Below are positions 28,697 to 36,334 of a DNA stretch of 64,000 bases, piece by piece (the first letter of the stretch is position 1; each line of letters begins with the position of its first letter). The DNA is taken from contig NZ_VTPU01000006.1 in the NCBI RefSeq assembly GCF_008274785.1, forward strand, positions 124,001 through 188,000, given 5' to 3'. The notes under the pieces are model-generated. The model was given only the letters and a program-made list of their open reading frames with translations. It was not told where the DNA came from and did not search any database. This DNA comes from Halomonas eurihalina. GTDB taxonomy: Bacteria > Pseudomonadota > Gammaproteobacteria > Pseudomonadales > Halomonadaceae. Position numbers and translations under genes: made by a program.

Positions 28697-30679
28697 ATGC
28701 TCGACACCCTCCTGCCGATATTGATCTTCTCCGTCCTGGCGCTGGCTGCGGTCGGCGCGGTGCGACGCGTTCGCCTGTGGCGCCAGGGGCGGCCCGCCAG
28801 GGTCGATTTGCTGCGCGGTCTTGCCGCCATGCCGCGTCGTTATCTGGTGGACCTGCACCATGTCGTGGCACGCGACAAAGTGATGTCCAATACCCACGTG
28901 GCCACCGCTGGTGGCTTCGTCGCCGCGGCCGTGCTGATGGTTCTGGTGCATGGTTTCGGGCTGGCCGAGGGGGTGCTCGGTTGGCTGCTGCTGGCCGCCA
29001 GTGCCACCATGTTTGTTGGCAGCCTGTTTGTGGCACGCCGTCGCCGTAACCCGCCGGCCCGCCTTTCCCGGGGGCCCTGGATGCGCTTGCCCAAGAGTCT
29101 GATGGCTTTTTCGCTGAGCGTCTTCGTTATTACCTTGCCCGCTGTGGGCCTGTTGCCCGAGGACTTTGGGAGCTGGATTCTAGCGCTGGTGCTGGCTGCC
29201 GTGCTGGCCTGGGGCCTGGGCGAGATGGTCTTCGGCATGGCATGGGGCGGGCCTATGAAGCATGCCTTTGCCGGCGCCCTGCATCTGGCCTTCCATCGCC
29301 GTGCTGAGCGGTTTTCCACCAAGGAGGGCGAGGGTAAGCGCTCTACCGGTCTCAAAGCACTGAACCTGGACGACGAGAACGCCACCCTGGGCGTCGAGAA
29401 GCCTGCCGATTTCACCTGGAACCAGTTGCTGGGATTCGACGCTTGCGTACAGTGCGGGCGTTGCGAGGCGGTGTGCCCGGCCTTCGCCGCGGGCCAGCCG
29501 CTCAACCCCAAGAAACTGATTCAGGACATGGTAGTGGGCATGGCCGGTGGCAGCGATGCTCGGTATGCCGGCAGCCCCTATCCGGATCGGCCGGTAGGCG
29601 AGCATCATGGCTCGCCCCACGGCCCCATTGTGGCCCGGGAAGGCAAGGCGCTGGTCGACGCCGAGACGCTGTGGTCCTGTACCACCTGCCGGGCTTGTGT
29701 CGAGGAATGTCCGATGATGATCGAACACGTCGATGCCATCGTCGACATGCGGCGCTTCCTGACCCTGGAGCATGGCCAGACGCCTGGCAAGGGCGCCGAA
29801 GTGCTCGACAACCTGATCGCCACCGACAACCCTGGCGGCTTCGACCCCGGTGCGCGGATGCACTGGGCCGCCGACCTGGAGCTGCCATTGATGTCACAGT
29901 GCGGCCAGGCCGAAGTACTGCTGTGGCTGGGTGATGGCGCCTACGACATGCGTAACCAACGGACCCTGCGTGCCCTGATCAAGGTGCTGCGTGCCGCCGG
30001 AGTCGACTTCGCGGTGCTGGGCGACGAGGAGCGGGACAGTGGCGATGTGGCGCGCCGATTGGGCGACGAGGCGACCTTCCAGTCGCTGGCCCGTCGCAAT
30101 ATCGCCACGCTGTCGAAGTATCGCTTCGAGCGCATCGTTACCTGCGACCCGCACAGCTTCCATGTGCTGGGCAACGAGTATGGCGAGTTGGGTGGCGACT
30201 ATGCGGTCTCCCACCACAGCACCTTCATCGCCGAATTGTACGATGCCGGACGCCTCGATTTCCGCGCCTGGAAAGGAGGACGTGTGACCTATCACGATCC
30301 CTGCTATCTCGGCCGCTACAACGGCGAGTTCGAGGCGCCGCGCAATGTGCTCAAGGCGTTGGGCATCGAGGTGGCCGAAATGCAACGTTCCGGCTTCCGC
30401 TCGCGCTGTTGCGGCGGTGGTGGCGGTGCGCCGATCACCGATGTGCCTGGCAAGCAGCGGATTCCCGACATGCGCATGGGCGATGTTCAGGAAACCGGTG
30501 CCGACCTGGTCGCCGTTGGCTGCCCGCAGTGCACGGCCATGCTGGAAGGCGTGGTCGACAGCGATGCCGAGGTCCGCGACATCGCCGAGCTGGTGGCGGA
30601 TGCCCTGGTCGAAGGCGCGCCTTCCAGCACGCCCGGACCGGCGTCGACCCGGCAGCCATTGGCTGAGGAGGTGGCGTGA
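28697..30679 (+). CDS. dgcB: Dimethylglycine catabolism Fe-S/membrane protein DgcB
   Basis: Electron-transfer partner of DgcA, 660 aa. The ATG at 28697 has GAGGTG 6 bp upstream, favoured over a GTG at 28688. The N-terminal ~200 residues contain about four to five membrane helices; then two ferredoxin clusters (CVQCGRCEAVCPAF and CTTCRACVEECPMM), then two CCG-type cysteine-rich domains (YHDPCYLGRYNG and SRCCGGGGGAPIT) as in heterodisulfide reductase subunit D and glycolate-oxidase iron-sulfur subunits. It probably passes electrons between DgcA, the adjacent ETF and the quinone pool. Its stop overlaps the etfA start by one base. Confidence 0.92.
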   Translation: MLDTLLPILIFSVLALAAVGAVRRVRLWRQGRPARVDLLRGLAAMPRRYLVDLHHVVARDKVMSNTHVATAGGFVAAAVLMVLVHGFGLAEGVLGWLLLAASATMFVGSLFVARRRRNPPARLSRGPWMRLPKSLMAFSLSVFVITLPAVGLLPEDFGSWILALVLAAVLAWGLGEMVFGMAWGGPMKHAFAGALHLAFHRRAERFSTKEGEGKRSTGLKALNLDDENATLGVEKPADFTWNQLLGFDACVQCGRCEAVCPAFAAGQPLNPKKLIQDMVVGMAGGSDARYAGSPYPDRPVGEHHGSPHGPIVAREGKALVDAETLWSCTTCRACVEECPMMIEHVDAIVDMRRFLTLEHGQTPGKGAEVLDNLIATDNPGGFDPGARMHWAADLELPLMSQCGQAEVLLWLGDGAYDMRNQRTLRALIKVLRAAGVDFAVLGDEERDSGDVARRLGDEATFQSLARRNIATLSKYRFERIVTCDPHSFHVLGNEYGELGGDYAVSHHSTFIAELYDAGRLDFRAWKGGRVTYHDPCYLGRYNGEFEAPRNVLKALGIEVAEMQRSGFRSRCCGGGGGAPITDVPGKQRIPDMRMGDVQETGADLVAVGCPQCTAMLEGVVDSDAEVRDIAELVADALVEGAPSSTPGPASTRQPLAEEVA

Positions 30680-31947
30680 TGAGTGATATCAACCGGCGCG
30701 ACCCGCGCAAGGAATGGATCGCCCGCAATCGCCTGCATCCGCAGCATCTGGAAGTTCTGGCGGAGTTGGGCCAGGGGGCGACCAGCGAATGGATGGGGCC
30801 GAACGGTGTGCTCCGTCGTAACCCCCATGCGATAGGCTTCATCGGTCCCAATGGCATCAAGCGAATCGACCGCAGTGGTGCCCAGCAGGGCGTGGCTGGC
30901 GGTGGAACTTCGACGTCGACCGTGGTCCAGAAGCCGCTGGTCGAGATCGATGACCCGGCCTTTACGGTCGTGGTGGTGCCGGACATGGCCGGTGGCCGCC
31001 TGAGCAGCCATGACCGGGACCTGCTCGGTCTAGCGCGCCGCTTTGCCGATGCGAACTCGGATGAGCAGGGCGCTGTCGTGGCCGTCATTTTCGGTTCCCA
31101 CAAGGAGACGAGTTTCGACGAGGCGGGCATCGACCGCCTGCTGCATCTCGACTCGTCGGACGTGACGGGCTATGCGCCCGAGGCGCGGTTGGGTGCTCTG
31201 GCAATGGTCGAGCAGGCCTGGGCGCCCCGGTATTGGCTGTTGCCGGACTCCAAACTGGGCGGCGGTGAGATGGGGCGGCGCCTGGCGGCACGCCTCGGCG
31301 AGCGGCCGGCGACGGGTGTCTGGCAAGTCGAGGCGGATGCTGAAATCCCTTCGGGATGGCGCTGCATCGCGCGGGGCGCTGCGGAGTCGGTGGATATACA
31401 GCGCCCCCTGCCGCGGGTCGCGCTGGCCCTGGCCGAATGTGCCGAGCCGGTCAGCGAGACGCGCCATGCCGCCGACGAGTTGGCCTTGCCCCAGCCGTTG
31501 CCGTCGATGTTGTCACGCATTGAGGACCTCGGTCAGGTACCGGTCGATCCATCCGGTGTCGCCCTGTCCGAGGCCGAGTTCATCCTGTCCGCCGGCAATG
31601 GCGTCAAGGATTGGGAAGGCTATCATCACGCCGCCGAGGTATTGGGGGCCACCGAAGGGGCGTCCCGAGTGGCGGTGGACGATGGCTTCATGGCACGCGA
31701 CCGTCAGGTTGGCGCCACCGGCACTTGGGTGACGGCCCGGGTCTATGTGGCCGTGGGCATCAGTGGTGCCATCCAGCATCTGCAGGGCATCCAGACGTGC
31801 GAGAAAGTGGTAGCGATCAACATGGATCCGGGGTGCGACATGATCAAGCGTGCCGATCTGGCGGTGATCGGTGATTCGGCCCGGATACTCGAGGCTCTGG
31901 TCACTCTGGTGGAACAAGCGCGAGAGGAGAAACGCGATGCGGCCTGA
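30679..31947 (+). CDS. etfA: Electron transfer flavoprotein alpha subunit, dgc-linked
   Basis: 422 aa, longer than usual EtfA (about 310) because of an N-terminal extension of roughly 100 residues. The C-terminal FAD domain is canonical: RVAVDDGFMARDRQVGATGT, VYVAVGISGAIQHLQGIQ and VVAINMDPGCDMIKRADL. It is translationally coupled to dgcB (TGATG) and overlaps etfB by 11 bp. The order dgcA-dgcB-etfA-etfB is that of Pseudomonas, where this ETF pair belongs to the GbdR regulon. It likely carries electrons from dimethylglycine demethylation. Confidence 0.92.
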   Translation: MSDINRRDPRKEWIARNRLHPQHLEVLAELGQGATSEWMGPNGVLRRNPHAIGFIGPNGIKRIDRSGAQQGVAGGGTSTSTVVQKPLVEIDDPAFTVVVVPDMAGGRLSSHDRDLLGLARRFADANSDEQGAVVAVIFGSHKETSFDEAGIDRLLHLDSSDVTGYAPEARLGALAMVEQAWAPRYWLLPDSKLGGGEMGRRLAARLGERPATGVWQVEADAEIPSGWRCIARGAAESVDIQRPLPRVALALAECAEPVSETRHAADELALPQPLPSMLSRIEDLGQVPVDPSGVALSEAEFILSAGNGVKDWEGYHHAAEVLGATEGASRVAVDDGFMARDRQVGATGTWVTARVYVAVGISGAIQHLQGIQTCEKVVAINMDPGCDMIKRADLAVIGDSARILEALVTLVEQAREEKRDAA

Positions 31948-32740
31948 CACAACCATGATGCCAGCGCTGGAGGTGACGGCGCTGGTTTCCATCGGTCGTC
32001 ATCCGGTGACCGGCAGGGCGAGGCGTGCCGATCAGGATGCTCGGGGCGTGGAGCTGGCGAGGTCGCTGGCGAACGCCGAGGTAAGCCTGTTGCATGCCGG
32101 TGAGCTGGCAGAGGCGAGTGAGCCGGCGTTGCGAGGCTATCTGGGCATGGGTTTCTCCGAACTGTCGTTGCTCGAGCAGCCTGAAGGCGCCGATGTGCTT
32201 CCCGCGCTTGCCGAAGCTCTGGACGCGGCCTCGCCACATCTGGTGATCACCGGCGAACGTGCCGAATGCGGAGAAGGATCGGGATTGTTGCCCTACCTGC
32301 TGGCCGAGCGTCTCGGATGGCCCCTGGTGAGTGGCCTGGCGGCGGTGGAAGGCGTCGAGGATGGCGTGGCGACCCTGCTGCAAGCCTTGCCGCGCGGGCA
32401 GCGGCGGCGTCTCAAGGTGCGTCTGCCAGCCATCGTTACCGTCGACGGTGCGGCTCCCGCGCCTCGTCAGAGTGCCTATGGACCGGCACGCCGCGGAAGC
32501 TTCGAGACGATCGCTGGATCGGTCAGCCATGACGAGGAATGGGACCAGTGGCAGGTGCAGCCCGCCCGCAAGCGTCCCAAGCGTCTGAAGATCGTCAAGG
32601 CGGCATCGGCTCGGGATCGTTTCAAGGCTGCGGCGGCCAAGGCTGAAGGCGGTGGCGGTCAGGTGCTGACGGATGTCACGCCGGAGCAGGGCGCCGAGGC
32701 GATCCTCAAGCTGCTGCGTGAGGAAGAAGTGCTGCGTTGA
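31937..32740 (+). CDS. etfB: Electron transfer flavoprotein beta subunit, dgc-linked
   Basis: 267 aa from the ATG at 31937, which follows CGAGAGGAGA; further upstream the frame only overlaps etfA. The protein has EtfB layout (LEVTALVSIGRHPVTGRARR, the SGLLPYLLAERLGWPLVSGL segment and LKVRLPAIVTVDG) with a basic C-terminal region (KRPKRLKIVKAASARDRF). It forms the heterodimer with the preceding EtfA. It is the last gene of the dgc unit; a hairpin follows. Confidence 0.88.
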   Translation: MRPDTTMMPALEVTALVSIGRHPVTGRARRADQDARGVELARSLANAEVSLLHAGELAEASEPALRGYLGMGFSELSLLEQPEGADVLPALAEALDAASPHLVITGERAECGEGSGLLPYLLAERLGWPLVSGLAAVEGVEDGVATLLQALPRGQRRRLKVRLPAIVTVDGAAPAPRQSAYGPARRGSFETIAGSVSHDEEWDQWQVQPARKRPKRLKIVKAASARDRFKAAAAKAEGGGGQVLTDVTPEQGAEAILKLLREEEVLR

Positions 32741-32777
32741 TGCCAGAGGAAGTGCGCCCGCAAGATGGCGTTATGAC

Positions 32778-32811
32778 ACGCAAACGGCGGCCCGAAGGCC
32801 GCCGTTTGCGT
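32778..32811. terminator. Hairpin between convergent etfB and the IalB-family gene
   Basis: ACGCAAACGGCGGCC (32778-32792), loop CGAA, GGCCGCCGTTTGCGT (32797-32811): a perfect 15-bp stem. There is no T-run on either side, so efficiency is uncertain, but the position between convergent genes fits a two-way terminator. Confidence 0.65.
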
Positions 32812-32834
32812 GTTGCCGATACCCGGAACGAGAA

Positions 32835-33353
32835 TTAGATCTCGGCCATGGCGCTGGTGAAGCCCATCAGCGAGATATTCATGTCCATGCGCTGACCGTT
32901 CGGCGCGATCAGGCTCAGGGTTGCCGTGCTGCCGCCACGCAGGCTTTGCAACAGCGAGGACTGGAGCGGGACATCGGCGCGGCAGCCCTGTTGCTGGCAG
33001 ACCTGGTAAGGGAACTGAACCGGCTCGCCGTTATCGACGCTGAGTTGCAGGCCCGGTGCCAGGCGAACACCCAGCGGCATCAGGAAGGTCATTACCGGAC
33101 TGTCGACCTGGGGCGGATTGGCGATGACCACGCGCATCATCGGCTGGTCGCTGTCGGCATTGTTGATGATCTGATTCATGGTGCAGGGACCCTGGCTGGC
33201 GTCCTGTGGGCAGATCACTTCCCAATCCTGGAACTGCTGGGTGTTGACGTTAGCGTTGCCTGTCGGCTGTTGCTGGGCGAAGGCCTGGGGCACGAAGGCC
33301 ATCAGTGAAAGTAACGCGGCAAGACAGAGGCGCGGTACGAGGCGGTCAAACAT
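32835..33353 (-). CDS. Invasion-associated locus B (IalB)-family exported protein
   Basis: 172 aa with a signal peptide (MFDRLVPRLCLAALLSLMAF, cleavage near AFA-QQ). The mature part matches the IalB family: FQDWEVICPQDASQGPCTMN near the start, MMRVVIANPP, FLMPLGVRLAPGLQLSVDNG and the cysteine pair in QVCQQQGCRADVPL. The family was named in Bartonella but is common in free-living proteobacteria, where its role is unknown; virulence should not be inferred. Monocistronic, with AGGAGAT upstream. Confidence 0.85.
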   Translation of the reverse strand: MFDRLVPRLCLAALLSLMAFVPQAFAQQQPTGNANVNTQQFQDWEVICPQDASQGPCTMNQIINNADSDQPMMRVVIANPPQVDSPVMTFLMPLGVRLAPGLQLSVDNGEPVQFPYQVCQQQGCRADVPLQSSLLQSLRGGSTATLSLIAPNGQRMDMNISLMGFTSAMAEI

Positions 33354-33954
33354 ATGCGGCGATCTCCTGTGGTGACAGCGAATCCGTATCGCTGAAGTGG
33401 TTCAACATGACTATCACCTCCGCAGCGAATTCGCCAGGAGGCGATGTCGGTGGCTTCCCGTATCGGGACAATTCCATGCCCTTGTCATGACCGGAAATGC
33501 ACCACTCGTTCATCTCGAGACTCTTTGTAAATCAATGTCCCTGTATCGGGCAACCGCAGTCGCTTGAACAAGGGTGAAAAACGCAAGTGGATGACGCCGC
33601 GACATGCGTCGATGTCGTGGCCCCCGGTTGCCGCTGGATGGCTGCCGCTGGATGGTTGACAGCGCTTCGATCAGCGAAGTAAAAGATAAGCACCGGTTCA
33701 TATTCAGGATCGGTGCCAACCAACGTTTCAGACGAGTCGATGACATGGTTCATCCGAGCACAGCAGCAGGTTATGGCCTTGCCATCATGCAATCGCATGA
33801 TTGGCGAGTTCTTGCCTGTCCGCGTGCTGTCGAACGAGTCTGACTCCTCGCAGGCCGCGGATCTTGCCGCGGCCTGTGCCATGCTGTTCGGGTGATCATC
33901 ACCCGCCTCGACAAGATCCCGGCCTCCTCGACATTCAACGAAGGAGACCGAGAT
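33354..33954. other. 600-bp intergenic region upstream of the DUF1127 gene
   Basis: No convincing protein gene was found. It contains a 14-bp tandem duplication (TGCCGCTGGATGGC at 33629-33642, TGCCGCTGGATGGT at 33643-33656), a possible promoter (TTGACA at 33656-33661, 18-bp spacer, TAAAAG at 33680-33685) and a hairpin CAGGCCGCGG/CCGCGGCCTG (33851-33860 with 33867-33876). A long 5' leader or a small RNA is possible but unproven. Confidence 0.5.
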
Positions 33955-34227
33955 ATGATGCTTTTCTCACTGTTCCATCGCCTGCCCCGGTATCTGGGCG
34001 GCTCGCGTCGTCGTGTATCCCCCGAACCCCTGACCCGGCTTAATGCGCACCTGCTGCGTGACATCGGGCTGCATGTCGAGGGCGGCGTCGTTCGGCCACT
34101 CAATCCGAGCATTGTGCCGGCCCCACGCCGCACGGATGCCGCCGCCCCCTTGACTGGCAGGCCGCCGGTGGCCGCGCGGCGCAGCGGCGCCGAGGTCTGT
34201 CCACACTGTGGCATGGCCCTGACCTAG
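33955..34227 (+). CDS. DUF1127 protein with a C-terminal CxxC tail
   Basis: 90 aa; the ATG at 33955 is preceded by AAGGAGA with 7-bp spacing (a second ATG follows at 33958). It has the short arginine-rich DUF1127 core (LTRLNAHLLRDIGL). Most family members are about 45-70 aa; this one adds a Pro/Ala-rich tail ending EVCPHCGMALT, a half zinc-ribbon-like CxxC. DUF1127 proteins in other bacteria have been linked to RNA turnover and phosphate or carbon metabolism. The function here is unknown; it stands alone between the IalB-family gene and the MITE-like element. Confidence 0.78.
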   Translation: MMLFSLFHRLPRYLGGSRRRVSPEPLTRLNAHLLRDIGLHVEGGVVRPLNPSIVPAPRRTDAAAPLTGRPPVAARRSGAEVCPHCGMALT

Positions 34228-34230
34228 GCA

Positions 34231-34364
34231 TTGTCTGAAAACTGCCTGCGCTCGGTTATACGACGTTGAAAATCTTCTCAAAATGCTCATTTACGCCTTG
34301 TAAACTCCGCGTTTTCGAAGATTTTCGCCTTGCCTAACCTTCGCTCGTCGACTTTTAAGACAGT
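34231..34364. mobile_element. MITE-like palindromic element, non-coding
   Basis: A 134-bp AT-richer element with imperfect terminal inverted repeats (TTGTCTGAAAAC on the left; CTGTCTTAAAAG as the reverse complement of the right end), a perfect 10-bp inverted repeat GAAAATCTTC (34268-34277) / GAAGATTTTC (34317-34326) and a central stem TTTAC/GTAAA (34290-34294, 34300-34304). The whole block can fold into one long hairpin. No target-site duplication was established. It resembles dispersed intergenic repeats I associate with related halophiles, but this is unverified. Confidence 0.6.
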
Positions 34365-34605
34365 ACCTAGGGATGCCGCGGTCGCCGGATGCGGCCGCGG
34401 TATTTCGACGAGACGACGGGGTCGAGGTAACGGCCCCGCCGTTTCATTCCGTCCCCGGTCCAACCGAACTGGCGGAGGAGCTGGCCACTTCCGTCGGCTC
34501 TCGAGCGGGAACGCTTCGTGCTCGGGCGTGCCGACAAACGATGTCTCGTTTTGACATGACAGTGACTCGCTGGGAACAGTCCGCTTCCGTGGAGGGGCTA
34601 TGGTC

Positions 34606-34628
34606 GAGAGGCGGAGATTCCGCCTCTC
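34606..34628 (+). promoter_or_regulatory. Hairpin in the fdhA 5' leader
   Basis: GAGAGGCGGA (34606-34615), loop GAT, TCCGCCTCTC (34619-34628): a perfect 10-bp stem ending 24 bp before the fdhA ATG, just ahead of the GAAGGAAG ribosome-binding site. No U-tract, so not a terminator. It could protect the mRNA 5' end or affect translation. Confidence 0.5.
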
Positions 34629-34652
34629 ACCACAAGCCGAAGGAAGATAACC

Positions 34653-35846
34653 ATGAGCACAGCCAACCGCGGTGTCGTCTACAAGGGCGCAGGGCAAGTC
34701 GCCGTCGAGTCGATTCCCTACCCGGAACTTGCGCTTGGCAATCGCAAATGCCAGCACGGCGTGATTCTCAAGGTCGTGACCACCAACATCTGTGGCAGTG
34801 ACCAGCATATGGTACGAGGCCGCACCACGGCCCCCGAGGGGTTGGTTCTCGGCCACGAAATCACGGGCATCGTCATTGAAGCCGGACGCGATGTCGAGTT
34901 CATCAAGCCGGGCGATCTGGTCTCGGTACCCTTCAATATCGCCTGCGGTCGCTGCCGTAACTGCAAGGAAGGCCAGACCGGCATCTGTCTCAACGTCAAC
35001 CCGGCGCGTCCCGGTGCCGCTTACGGTTACGTCGACATGGGTGGTTGGTCCGGTGGCCAAACCGACTACGTCATGGTGCCTTATGCCGACTTCAACCTGC
35101 TGAAATTCCCGGATGCCGATCAGGCGATGGAAAAGATCCGTGACCTGACCCTGCTGTCCGATATCTTCCCTACCGGCTTCCATGGTTGTGTCACCGCTGG
35201 CGTCGGCCCGGGCAGCACCGTTTACATCGCCGGCGCCGGTCCGGTTGGTCTGGCCGCGGCGGTATCCGCGCAGCTGCTGGGTGCGGCCTGCGTGATCGTC
35301 GGCGACATGGTCGAGGAACGCCTGGCCCAGGCCCGCAGCTTCGGCTGCGAGACCATTGACCTGACCCAGGATGGTGACATGGCCGACAAGATTGAGGTGA
35401 TCCTGGGCGAGCGCGAGGTTGATGCCTTCGTCGACTGTGTCGGTTTCGAGGCTCACGCCTGTGGCTGCAACCACGGCAAGGAGGCACCCGCAACCGTGCT
35501 GAACTCCGCGATGTCGCTGACGCGTGCTGGCGGGCAGATCGGCATTCCGGGCCTGTACGTGACCGAAGATCCCGGTGCCGCTGACGAAGCCGCCAAGCAA
35601 GGCGCTCTGAGCATGCGCTTCGGCCAGGGCTGGGCGAAATCCCATTCCTTCCATACCGGTCAGTGCCCGGTCATGAAATATCACCGTCCGCTGATGCAGG
35701 CGATCCTGTTCGATAAGGTCAAGATCGCTGACGCGGTCAATGTGCAGATGATCACTCTGGATGAAGCGCCCAAAGGGTATGCCGACTTCGACGGTGGCGC
35801 GGCGAAGAAATTCGTCATGGATCCTCATGGCAGTGTCGCTGCCTGA
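34653..35846 (+). CDS. fdhA: Glutathione-independent formaldehyde dehydrogenase
   Basis: Zinc- and NAD-dependent enzyme oxidising formaldehyde to formate without added glutathione, as in Pseudomonas putida. 397 aa; motifs TTNICGSDQHMVRGR and LGHEITGIVIEAG (catalytic zinc), NIACGRCRNCKEGQTGIC (structural zinc), the family stretch DIFPTGFHGCVTAGVGPGS and Rossmann AGAGPVGLAAAV. In Pseudomonas fdhA lies beside purU and the sox genes; here it is separate, about 2 kb from gbcA. It is the expected detoxifier of formaldehyde from GbcA, DgcA and Sox reactions. Confidence 0.96.
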   Translation: MSTANRGVVYKGAGQVAVESIPYPELALGNRKCQHGVILKVVTTNICGSDQHMVRGRTTAPEGLVLGHEITGIVIEAGRDVEFIKPGDLVSVPFNIACGRCRNCKEGQTGICLNVNPARPGAAYGYVDMGGWSGGQTDYVMVPYADFNLLKFPDADQAMEKIRDLTLLSDIFPTGFHGCVTAGVGPGSTVYIAGAGPVGLAAAVSAQLLGAACVIVGDMVEERLAQARSFGCETIDLTQDGDMADKIEVILGEREVDAFVDCVGFEAHACGCNHGKEAPATVLNSAMSLTRAGGQIGIPGLYVTEDPGAADEAAKQGALSMRFGQGWAKSHSFHTGQCPVMKYHRPLMQAILFDKVKIADAVNVQMITLDEAPKGYADFDGGAAKKFVMDPHGSVAA

Positions 35847-35875
35847 GGTCGAAGGCGACGATATGGTGGCTCGAC

Positions 35876-35909
35876 GAGGTCCACCCGGTTTTCCGGGTGG
35901 ACCTCTTTT
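35876..35909 (+). terminator. Intrinsic terminator of fdhA
   Basis: GAGGTCCACCCGG (35876-35888), loop TTTT, CCGGGTGGACCTC (35893-35905), then TTTT (35906-35909). Confidence 0.92.
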
Positions 35910-36030
35910 GGCATTGCCTGTCCCGCGGGACGATGCCAATCTTCGTCAATAGCAAAGCGTCACGCGCATCGCGGCCCAGCATCGTGCCGGGATACGTCGA
36001 TGCGGCGATGGCCGAAGGGAGGATGACGCG

Positions 36031-36270
36031 ATGATGATCGTTGAGCTGATCGATGGGGACGACTTTCGCGACCGGCTGGTCGCATTGGGGGTGCGCATCC
36101 CTGAGCACGCCTGTCCCGAAACCTGTGCGCGGATGGCGCTGCGCAAGCATATGGAAGTGGGGGTGCCAGGGCTGCAGGAACTGGTGCGCGAAATGATGGG
36201 CAAGGCGGATGTGTTGCTGCCCTCGGTGAGAGCGGCCATCGAGCGCTTTCTTCTACCCGGGCTGCGTTGA
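36031..36270 (+). CDS. Small protein of unknown function between fdhA and gbcA
   Basis: 79 aa with GAAGGGAGG eight bases before the ATG, a strong sign it is translated. The sequence (MMIVELIDGDDFRDRLVALG, later HACPETCARMALRKHMEVG) has a CPETC pair and a predicted helical C terminus. No family was recognised. It follows the fdhA terminator, so it should have its own promoter, and it converges with gbcA. Involvement in betaine or formaldehyde metabolism is suggested only by position. Confidence 0.6.
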   Translation: MMIVELIDGDDFRDRLVALGVRIPEHACPETCARMALRKHMEVGVPGLQELVREMMGKADVLLPSVRAAIERFLLPGLR

Positions 36271-36290
36271 GTTGATTCGGCCCTGAATGC

Positions 36291-36317
36291 CGTCGGCCCC
36301 GAGAGACGGGGCCGACG
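36291..36317. terminator. Hairpin between convergent small gene and gbcA
   Basis: CGTCGGCCCC (36291-36300), loop GAGAGAC, GGGGCCGACG (36308-36317). Perfect 10-bp stem between convergent genes; no T-run, so a two-way terminator is only likely. Confidence 0.6.
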
Positions 36318-36334
36318 ATAGCGTCAGGCTGCGA

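Larger units (their letters stand above)
34228..34652. other. 425-bp intergenic region upstream of fdhA
   Basis: Holds a 134-bp MITE-like palindrome (34231-34364), then GC-rich sequence with no convincing gene, a TTGACA at 34552-34557 without a clear -10, and a perfect hairpin (34606-34628) just before the fdhA ribosome-binding site. Confidence 0.6.

Noticed and set aside
33354..33954. Short ORFs in the 600-bp gap before the DUF1127 gene
   Set aside because: Several frames of 60-116 codons overlap on both strands; none has a good ribosome-binding site or a recognisable domain.
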